From Flavobacteriales bacterium (lineage in GTDB: Bacteria; Bacteroidota; Bacteroidia; Flavobacteriales; Flavobacteriaceae): a stretch of 6,199 bases of DNA. Below are positions 1 through 5,288 of the stretch, in pieces (positions within the stretch are counted from its first letter, which is position 1; every line of letters begins with the position of its first letter). Below the pieces are notes generated by a model. It did no database searches and was not told the DNA's origin. It saw only the letters and a program-made list of their open reading frames with translations. The translations under genes and the position numbers were made by a program. The stretch lies in contig JAMONI010000304.1 in assembly GCA_027065935.1 (NCBI GenBank), forward strand, positions 1 to 6,199, read 5' to 3'.

Positions 1-571
1 GCATCCACATGGCTATAACGCTGAAAAGTATCGTCATAGGCTCACGCACAATCATCTCGAGAAAAACCATCGAAGTCATCTGCACTTCATACACATCCGA
101 CGTAACTCGCGAAAAGGTATCGCCCTTCCGCCTGTCGGAAAAAAAACCGAGGGGCAAGGAAAGAATTTTCCGGTATAAATCCTTGCGAATGTCTCTCAAC
201 ATCCCGTTGCGCAAAAAGGTGGCAAACACCAAAGCCGCATAACCGAAAAGGTTTTTTAGTAAAATTACTCCGATTACGATTGCTATGACGGTAAACAATA
301 CTTCGCCGGTTTCGTGAGTTTGTGTATAAACCGCCCAGTGATGCACCAACCATTGTTCAAAATAAGATTTGATTCCTCCGATGCCTTGCCATTCGGGCTC
401 GGGCGGGATGCCTTTGGTTTGCACGTTGAATAAAATATCCAACATCGGAATCAACACCAAAAATGACAACATGCCGAAAAAAGAATACAAAATATTACTC
501 AATATGTTGAGCGAAATAAATTTTTTATACGGTTTGGCGTAAGCGATTATTTTTTTTAGATTTCTATCCAT
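1..571 (-). CDS. ABC exporter, transmembrane domain part (MsbA-like), 3' end outside window
   Basis: The reading frame is open from the ATG at 571 to the window edge and gives 190 residues of a type I ABC exporter half-transporter. The visible part is the permease domain. TM1 spans about residues 18-47, a loop follows (48-90), TM2 spans about 91-120, and TM3 begins near 178. Between TM2 and TM3 lies the cytoplasmic coupling region (about 125-162), with the family-typical RRKGDTFSRVTSDVYEV, equivalent to the GDLLSRLTNDV signature of MsbA-type proteins. The ATPase domain (Walker A, signature, Walker B) would lie beyond position 1, so ATP binding is inferred from the family. Likely substrates of such exporters are lipids, lipid A precursors or hydrophobic drugs; nothing here decides between them. 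The start codon overlaps the last 8 nt of the upstream mutase gene, so the two are probably co-transcribed and perhaps translationally coupled. There is no Shine-Dalgarno sequence. Confidence 0.88.
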   Translation of the reverse strand, partial: MDRNLKKIIAYAKPYKKFISLNILSNILYSFFGMLSFLVLIPMLDILFNVQTKGIPPEPEWQGIGGIKSYFEQWLVHHWAVYTQTHETGEVLFTVIAIVIGVILLKNLFGYAALVFATFLRNGMLRDIRKDLYRKILSLPLGFFSDRRKGDTFSRVTSDVYEVQMTSMVFLEMIVREPMTILFSVIAMWM

Positions 572-2294
572 CAATACCCAATTCGTTTATAATTCTTTCG
601 ATTTTTTCGGAGAGCAATGCCTCCTTTGCTTTAAATGCTTCGTTTGTATCCAAATTCGTATTAACACTGATGTAGAACTTGATTTTCGGCTCTGTTCCGC
701 TGGGGCGCAGGGCTACTTTGGTGTTTTTTTCGGTATAAAAAATTAAAACATCGGATTGTGGGATTTCATTAATAGATTTCATCTCACCCGTAACAATATC
801 TAAAATTTCACCTTTTAAATAATCTTCAACACGGATAATTTTTTCGCCGTCGATGCTTTCGGGCGGATGGTTTCTAAACCGATCCATCATCCGGTCGATT
901 TCGGCTTTGCCTTCCAATCCTTTTTTTACCAATGCTACCAGATGTTCTTTGTAGAATTTGTTTTGCTTGTATATATCCAGCAAATATTCAAAAAACGACG
1001 AACCTTCGGCTTGGGCCGCCGATGCGATTTCGGCCGCTAACAGTCCCGATGTGATACTGTCTTTGTCCCGCACGAAATCACCCACCATATAGCCGAAACT
1101 TTCTTCGCCTCCTCCTATAAACCTTAGCTTTCCTTCATAAGCTCTTATGAGTTCGGCAATCCATTTAAATCCGGTAAGGCTACGCTTGACTTCTACACCG
1201 TATTGTGCTCCGATATCCATAATCAAATCGGTGGAAACAATGGTGGACGCAATAAATTCGTTACCTGTCAACCGGTGGCCGGCTTTTTCCTTTTCCAAAA
1301 GAAAGCGGTCCATTACGGCCATGGTTTGATTACCGTTGAGCAAAATCATTTTTCCTTCCGAATCTCTTACGGCTACGGCTATTCTATCGGCATCGGGGTC
1401 GGTGGCGAGAATGATATCCGCCCCGATTTCATCGGCTTTTTTCAAGGCCATTTCAAAAGCGGCGGGTTCTTCCGGGTTGGGTGATTTCACCGTAGGAAAA
1501 TCGCCACTGGGTTCGGCTTGTTCTTCAACGATATGAAAATTCGTAAAACCGGCCTGTTTCATTGCCTTGGGCATAATGGTAACGGACGTGCCGTGAAGCG
1601 AAGTAAATAAAATTTTGATGTTGTTGCGGTTTCTTTCGCCAAAAGTGGCATGCTGTACGGCGGCCTCAATAAACGCATGATCCAAATCCTCACCTACGTA
1701 TTCAATCAAGCGCTCATCGACATCAAAGCGTATATCGGAAAAATCCACTTGAGCGATAGCTTCCACAATGCCTTTATCGTGAGGCGGAACCACTTGTGCG
1801 CCGTCATTCCAATACACTTTGTATCCGTTATATTCGGGCGGATTGTGTGAGGCGGTCAACACGATTCCCGCATCGGTTTTCAGATGTCTGACGGCAAAAG
1901 AAAGCTGTGGGGTGGGACGAAATTCCTTGAAAAGATACACTTTGATTCCGTTGGCGCTCAACACGTCGGCCACGAGGCGGGCAAATGCTTTGCTGTTATG
2001 CCGCACGTCGTAGTTCACGGCTACTGAGAGGGCTTTGCCGGGGAATTGTTCTTTGAGATAGTTGGCCAGTCCTTGAGTGTTTTTTCCAATGGTATATTTG
2101 TTCATCCGGTTGGTACCAACGCCCATAATACCCCGCATACCGCCGGTACCGAATTCCAAATCTTTATAGAAACTTTCGATTAACTCTTCCGAATCCGCTT
2201 CAATCAACTTTTGCACATAACGGCGGGTTTCTTCGTCGAAAGGCGGTCGTGTCCATTGTTCGGCCCTTGACAAAATTTTCTGCTTATCAATCAT
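564..2294 (-). CDS. pgcA: Phospho-sugar mutase (phosphoglucomutase / phosphomannomutase, PgcA/PGM2-type)
   Basis: This 576-residue cytoplasmic enzyme belongs to the alpha-D-phosphohexomutase superfamily, and its length matches the PgcA/PGM2 branch. It moves phosphate between C1 and C6 of a hexose (glucose-1-P to glucose-6-P), feeding glycolysis, glycogen and nucleotide-sugar synthesis. The four diagnostic loops are present. The catalytic phosphoserine loop TASHNPP has Ser149. The magnesium loop DPDADR (299-304) has Asp299, Asp301 and Asp303. The sugar-specificity loop is GGEESFGY (395-402). The phosphate-binding loop RPSGTEPKIKF is at 530-540. FGTGGMRG (48-55) and LTGFKWI (373-379) are also family hallmarks. 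The GEES form of the specificity loop favours glucose over mannose substrates, but PGM2 relatives also act on pentose phosphates, so the exact substrate is inferred. ATG at 2294 is the first good start; conserved sequence begins shortly after. The stop overlaps the ABC exporter start. The common label pgm would fit equally well. Confidence 0.95.
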   Translation of the reverse strand: MIDKQKILSRAEQWTRPPFDEETRRYVQKLIEADSEELIESFYKDLEFGTGGMRGIMGVGTNRMNKYTIGKNTQGLANYLKEQFPGKALSVAVNYDVRHNSKAFARLVADVLSANGIKVYLFKEFRPTPQLSFAVRHLKTDAGIVLTASHNPPEYNGYKVYWNDGAQVVPPHDKGIVEAIAQVDFSDIRFDVDERLIEYVGEDLDHAFIEAAVQHATFGERNRNNIKILFTSLHGTSVTIMPKAMKQAGFTNFHIVEEQAEPSGDFPTVKSPNPEEPAAFEMALKKADEIGADIILATDPDADRIAVAVRDSEGKMILLNGNQTMAVMDRFLLEKEKAGHRLTGNEFIASTIVSTDLIMDIGAQYGVEVKRSLTGFKWIAELIRAYEGKLRFIGGGEESFGYMVGDFVRDKDSITSGLLAAEIASAAQAEGSSFFEYLLDIYKQNKFYKEHLVALVKKGLEGKAEIDRMMDRFRNHPPESIDGEKIIRVEDYLKGEILDIVTGEMKSINEIPQSDVLIFYTEKNTKVALRPSGTEPKIKFYISVNTNLDTNEAFKAKEALLSEKIERIINELGIDG

Positions 2295-2323
2295 AATTTC
2301 ATCGAATTTGGATTAAATCAACG

Positions 2324-2341
2324 CAAATTTCGTTCAAATTT
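2324..2341 (-). repeat. Two AAATTTG direct repeats, 11 bp apart, upstream of the mutase
   Basis: On the minus strand AAATTTG occurs at 2341-2335 and again at 2330-2324, exactly 11 bp apart, about one helical turn. A related AATTTG lies at 2305-2310 in the opposite orientation. The first copy is part of the candidate -7 box. The repeats could be overlapping promoter elements or a regulator site. They are A+T-rich and short, so chance is also possible. Confidence 0.4.
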
Positions 2342-2362
2342 ACGATATTATTTCCAAGCAAA
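2335..2362 (-). promoter_or_regulatory. Candidate Bacteroidetes-type promoter for the mutase/exporter pair
   Basis: Reading the minus strand, TAAATTTG (2342-2335) matches the Bacteroidetes -7 consensus TAnnTTTG at every fixed position. A TTTG (2362-2359) lies 16 bp upstream as a possible -33 box; this spacing is slightly shorter than usual (about 17-23). Transcription would start near 2328, leaving a leader of about 33 nt before the ATG at 2294. The consensus is established for Bacteroides and Flavobacterium; its use here is inference. Confidence 0.5.
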
Positions 2363-2419
2363 GAGTCATTCGTCTCATTAGGAATTTTGATTTACATTTA
2401 CATTTTAAAAGATACCCGG

Positions 2420-4117
2420 ATGATACGATTTACGTTTTATACGCTTTTTTTGATTTCAATCCTGTCCTGCAAAACCGCTTTTCGTTCGCCGGAGCCTCAA
2501 AAGCTTTTGGTAACGAATAATGCCATCGTGGTTTCGGCGCATCCTTTAGCCTCGGATGTGGGCGTGGAAATTTTAAAACAAGGCGGCAATGCCGTGGACG
2601 CTACGGTCGCGGTGCATTTTGCACTGGCCGTAGTCAATCCGCGTGCAGGAAATATAGGTGGAGGCGGATTTATGGTCATCCGGCGTCCCGACGGCACTTC
2701 GGAAGCACTTGATTACAGAGAAACCGCACCTGCAAGAGCGCACCGTAATTTATACTTGGACCCCGGCGGACAAGTAATCGAAGGATTAAGTACCGAAGGC
2801 GGTTTGGCCGTAGGCGTTCCGGGCACCGTAGCCGGACTTTATGCCGTATGGAAAAAATACGGACAAATCAAAGATTGGAAAAAACTACTGCGTCCCGCTA
2901 TACGTTTAGCTAAAAAAGGATTTTCCATATCGGAAACCGAAGCCCGGCGATTGAACCAATACCAAAAAGCATTTAAAAAATACAATCCGGACAACCGCGT
3001 CTTTATCAAAGCGCATTGGAATGCCGGTGATGTTCTTAAACAACCCGGGCTTGCCCGAACCCTCGAAATCATTGCCCGAAAAGGCCCCGAAGGATTTTAT
3101 GAAGGAGAAGTAGCCCGAGCCATTGTAAAAAAAGTGCAACAAACCGGAGGCATCATCACCGAAGAAGATTTAAAAAATTACAAGCCTAAATTCCGCAAGC
3201 CCGTTGAAGTTAATTATAAAAATTATAAAATCATCTCCATGCCACCGCCTTCGAGCGGAGGTATTGCGTTGGGACAATTGCTACTGATTACGGAAAATTA
3301 TCCGGTCAAAGACTGGGGATTTCATTCCTTTAAAACCATTCGGCTGATGGTGGAAGCCGAAAAAAGAGTATATGCCGACCGGACAAAATACCTCGGCGAT
3401 GCGGATTTTTATCCCGTACCCGCGGACTCACTCTTGGATGCACAATATTTAAAAAACAAAATGTCGGATTTCGATGTGGATAAAGCCACGCCTGTAAACC
3501 AAATCCTTCCGGAAGATTACGAATTACATAAGGAAAGTTTCGAAACCACCCATATTTCCATTGTGGACGCATCGGGGCTGGCCGTATCCTGCACTACGAC
3601 ATTGAATTCCAATTACGGCGCCAAAGTAATCGTGGATGATTACGGGTTTTTTCTCAACAACGAAATGGACGACTTCAGTGCCAAACCCGGCATACCGAAC
3701 CAGTTCGGCTTAACAGGTTCGGAAGCCAATGCCATTGCGCCAGGCAAACGAATGCTCAGTTCGATGACCCCCACCATTGTGGAAAAAGACGGAAAACTTT
3801 TCATGGTATTGGGCACCCCCGGCGGTTCTACCATTATCACCTCGGTTTATCAAGTAATTTTATACGTAGTCGAGTTCGATATGAACCTGTATGAAGCCGT
3901 GCAATCCCCCCGGTTCCACCACCAATTGCTTCCCGACGCTATTATGTATGAACCCGGCGCTTTCAGTCAAGACGTTAAAGAACAATTACTCAAAGCCGGT
4001 CACCGTCTTAAGCAAGTGAAACGCTTGGGGTATGTAAAAGCCGTTTTGGTTCGTAACGGTCAACTTGAAGGTAGCGGCGACGAAAGAAACCCCGATGACG
4101 ACGTTTCGGGATATTAG
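2420..4117 (+). CDS. ggt: Gamma-glutamyltransferase (glutathione hydrolase), lipoprotein precursor
   Basis: This 565-residue Ntn-hydrolase cleaves the gamma-glutamyl bond of glutathione and related peptides and hydrolyses or transfers the glutamyl group, outside the cytoplasm. The proenzyme is expected to cut itself before Thr376 (FE|TTHISIVD), giving a large subunit and a 190-residue small subunit, the same small-subunit length as in E. coli. Residues matching the E. coli active site are visible: Arg100 (DYRETAP, substrate carboxylate), Thr376 (nucleophile), Asn396 (TTLN), Asp418 (EMDDFS), Ser447-Ser448 (MLSSM) and the oxyanion glycines 468-469 (TPGGS). The lid-loop stretch between the DDFSAKPG and LSSM motifs is retained, as in E. 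coli. The N-terminus is a lipoprotein signal: basic residue, hydrophobic stretch, then ILSC with Cys17 as the lipidated residue. Residues after Cys lack an acidic surface-export signal, so a periplasm-facing location is inferred. ATG at 2420 is chosen over an in-frame TTG at 2387 because it begins a proper signal peptide. Confidence 0.96.
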   Translation: MIRFTFYTLFLISILSCKTAFRSPEPQKLLVTNNAIVVSAHPLASDVGVEILKQGGNAVDATVAVHFALAVVNPRAGNIGGGGFMVIRRPDGTSEALDYRETAPARAHRNLYLDPGGQVIEGLSTEGGLAVGVPGTVAGLYAVWKKYGQIKDWKKLLRPAIRLAKKGFSISETEARRLNQYQKAFKKYNPDNRVFIKAHWNAGDVLKQPGLARTLEIIARKGPEGFYEGEVARAIVKKVQQTGGIITEEDLKNYKPKFRKPVEVNYKNYKIISMPPPSSGGIALGQLLLITENYPVKDWGFHSFKTIRLMVEAEKRVYADRTKYLGDADFYPVPADSLLDAQYLKNKMSDFDVDKATPVNQILPEDYELHKESFETTHISIVDASGLAVSCTTTLNSNYGAKVIVDDYGFFLNNEMDDFSAKPGIPNQFGLTGSEANAIAPGKRMLSSMTPTIVEKDGKLFMVLGTPGGSTIITSVYQVILYVVEFDMNLYEAVQSPRFHHQLLPDAIMYEPGAFSQDVKEQLLKAGHRLKQVKRLGYVKAVLVRNGQLEGSGDERNPDDDVSGY

Positions 4118-4126
4118 TCAATTGAC
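4117..4126. other. 10-bp perfect palindrome at the ggt stop
   Basis: GTCAATTGAC is a perfect palindrome that starts on the last base of the ggt stop codon and covers the TTG of the candidate -33 box of the next gene. It has no loop and no following T-run, so it is not a terminator. It could be an operator. A 10-bp palindrome is expected several times by chance in a window of this size. Confidence 0.25.
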
Positions 4127-4151
4127 AAACGGCCCGAATTTTGTATCTTCA
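4122..4151 (+). promoter_or_regulatory. Candidate promoter for the secreted protein at 4168
   Basis: TTG at 4122-4124, a 19-bp spacer, and TATCTTCA at 4144-4151 resemble the Bacteroidetes TTG / TAnnTTTG pair. The -7 box departs from consensus at its last two bases. Spacing is ideal. Transcription would start near 4158, about 10 nt before the ATG. The gene may therefore be transcribed alone as well as by read-through from ggt. Confidence 0.4.
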
Positions 4152-4167
4152 CGACATAAATCCGAAA

Positions 4168-4806
4168 ATGATGAAATTCATCCGACTTATTTTCCTGTTC
4201 ATAACCGTTCCCCTCATCGCTCAAAATTATACCGAAAAAACCTTCGACCGTAAAACCAAAGCCAAGCTTCAATCCGACTTGCAATCCTACTTGGACGCTA
4301 CCTATAATAAAGATTGGGACCGGGTGGCCGACATGATTTATCCCGGATTGTACCAGCTTGCAGGCAAGGAAGAAATCCTCAGAGCTTTAAACAACGGTAC
4401 CGAAAGCTTGGAATACAAAATCGACTTTCATCCCAGTACCGGCCTCTACATTTACCCCGCTTACTTGGAAAAAGACCAAAAAAAATATGCCTTGATTTCC
4501 TACACGAATAATTTTACCATGACATTTCACAAAAAACCTGACGAAAACGAGCTTAGCTTCAAAGGGCGAATGGATTACACGTATCATAAACTCAAACAAA
4601 GATACGCCGACAATCAGGTTATACGGGGCGCACAACCGGGCATATTTCATTTTAAAATACCCAAATACATGCTGGCCGTTTACTTGCCCGAAAAAGGTTC
4701 CTACACTTTTATCGACTTTCCGCGTAACCCCGCCAAAGCAAGCTTACTCCAACGCATTATCGACCAAGATATTATCGATTATTTTAACCGGAAAATCAAT
4801 AAATAA
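4168..4806 (+). CDS. Secreted protein of unknown function, possibly NTF2-like
   Basis: This protein of 212 residues (211 if the second ATG at 4171 is used) has a signal peptide: a basic start (MMKFIR), a hydrophobic core (LIFLFITVPLI) and a likely cleavage after Ala19 (LIA|QNY), leaving an N-terminal Gln as is common in Bacteroidetes exported proteins. The mature protein begins with a charged helical stretch. Its segment LQSYLDATYNKDWDRVADMI followed by YPGLYQLAGKEEILRAL looks like the first helices of an NTF2/SnoaL-type fold, and the rest alternates strand-like segments, ending in a short helix. I see no catalytic motif, membrane segment or lipobox. The fold suggestion is pattern-based and uncertain. 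It lies 50 bp after ggt on the same strand and ends 16 bp from a convergent gene. An in-frame TTG at 4141 is rejected as a start because it falls inside the candidate promoter and would spoil the signal peptide. Confidence 0.85.
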   Translation: MMKFIRLIFLFITVPLIAQNYTEKTFDRKTKAKLQSDLQSYLDATYNKDWDRVADMIYPGLYQLAGKEEILRALNNGTESLEYKIDFHPSTGLYIYPAYLEKDQKKYALISYTNNFTMTFHKKPDENELSFKGRMDYTYHKLKQRYADNQVIRGAQPGIFHFKIPKYMLAVYLPEKGSYTFIDFPRNPAKASLLQRIIDQDIIDYFNRKINK

Positions 4807-4822
4807 TTTTACCTGTTAACGA

Positions 4823-5173
4823 TTATTCTTCCAACACTTCGACATCCTTGGCAAAATACTTGGTATCGCCCAACCACGGAATTTTCCAAAACCGCTCAAC
4901 GTAGTTGATACGCACGTTTTTTCCTTGAAAATCGATAAGTTTTTCACGAATTTCCTTCTTAGAAGGTTCGATGGAAAAGGCCCAACGCTGGTCATGGCCG
5001 ATTCCCAAACTTAATTCGCCTTCCCAAGTCTTAAAAACAATCCCTTTTTTGCTTAACTTAATCAACTTCCCCGCCCTGAAACCTTCGCTGTAAGGCACGT
5101 AATAATTAAACACATAGCCTAAAACGGACAGGACGACAACGGCCAACAGAAATTTTAACAAAAATCTTTTCAT
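4823..5173 (-). CDS. Small membrane-anchored protein of unknown function
   Basis: This 116-residue protein starts MKRF and has one hydrophobic segment (about residues 4-22, LLKFLLAVVVLSVLGYVF), which is either a signal anchor or an uncleaved membrane helix; no clear signal-peptidase site or lipobox follows. The remaining ~90 residues are soluble, mostly beta-strand-like and strongly patterned: YVPYSEGFRAGKLIKLSKKG, then VFKTWEGELSLG, then WAFSIE, VRINYVERFW and WLGDTKYF. I recall similar short proteins with the YSEG(Y/F)R(A/S)G..K.S.KG..FKTWEGE pattern in Bacteroidetes genomes, sometimes wrongly labelled 6-phosphogluconate dehydrogenase; nothing here resembles that enzyme's NAD-binding or catalytic motifs. 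The beta-rich part may be an OB-like fold, but this is a guess. With a lysine/arginine-rich N-terminus the soluble domain would face the periplasm. It is convergent with the secreted-protein gene and divergent from pntA. Confidence 0.85.
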   Translation of the reverse strand: MKRFLLKFLLAVVVLSVLGYVFNYYVPYSEGFRAGKLIKLSKKGIVFKTWEGELSLGIGHDQRWAFSIEPSKKEIREKLIDFQGKNVRINYVERFWKIPWLGDTKYFAKDVEVLEE

Positions 5174-5176
5174 CTG

Positions 5177-5239
5177 TTTTTTTCGGACAAATTACTAAAA
5201 CTTCGGAAAATAAGATATAAATCAAATTTTTTTCGGACA
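5177..5239. repeat. 13-bp direct repeat pair in the divergent region before pntA
   Basis: TTTTTTTCGGACA occurs at 5177-5189 and again at 5227-5239, exactly 50 bp apart in the same orientation. The left copy ends 3 bp from the start codon of the minus-strand gene; the right copy lies 9 bp before the candidate -7 box of pntA. Seven of the 13 bases are a T-run, so the informative core is CGGACA. It may be a regulator site shared by the divergent genes or a chance duplicate. Confidence 0.45.
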
Positions 5240-5247
5240 GAATTTCC

Positions 5248-5255
5248 TTAATTTG
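5248..5255 (+). promoter_or_regulatory. Candidate -7 box for pntA
   Basis: TTAATTTG matches the Bacteroidetes -7 consensus TAnnTTTG at five of six fixed positions and is followed by GCAACG. Transcription would begin near 5262, giving a leader of about 27 nt before the ATG at 5289. No TTG is found at the right distance for a -33 box, so the promoter may need an activator or may be wrongly placed. Confidence 0.35.
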
Positions 5256-5288
5256 CAACGAACATTCCAATAAAATAATTCATCCGTT

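Noticed and set aside
2391..2406. TACATTT repeats as -7 boxes for ggt
   Set aside because: TACATTTA and TACATTTT partly match the consensus, but no TTG lies at the right distance, and the second is too near the ATG. I could not place a ggt promoter with confidence.
2387..2419. TTG start that would extend GGT by 11 residues
   Set aside because: The extension (MIYIYILKDTR) would place charged residues before the signal sequence and is not needed; the ATG at 2420 gives a standard lipoprotein signal.
4141..4167. TTG start that would extend the secreted protein by 9 residues
   Set aside because: It overlaps the candidate -7 box and puts a charged, non-signal stretch before the signal peptide.
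4798..4832. Possible two-way terminator between the convergent genes
   Set aside because: Only a weak AATAAT/ATTATT pairing with a 14-nt loop around GTTAAC is visible, with no G+C stem, so it is not supportable as a terminator.
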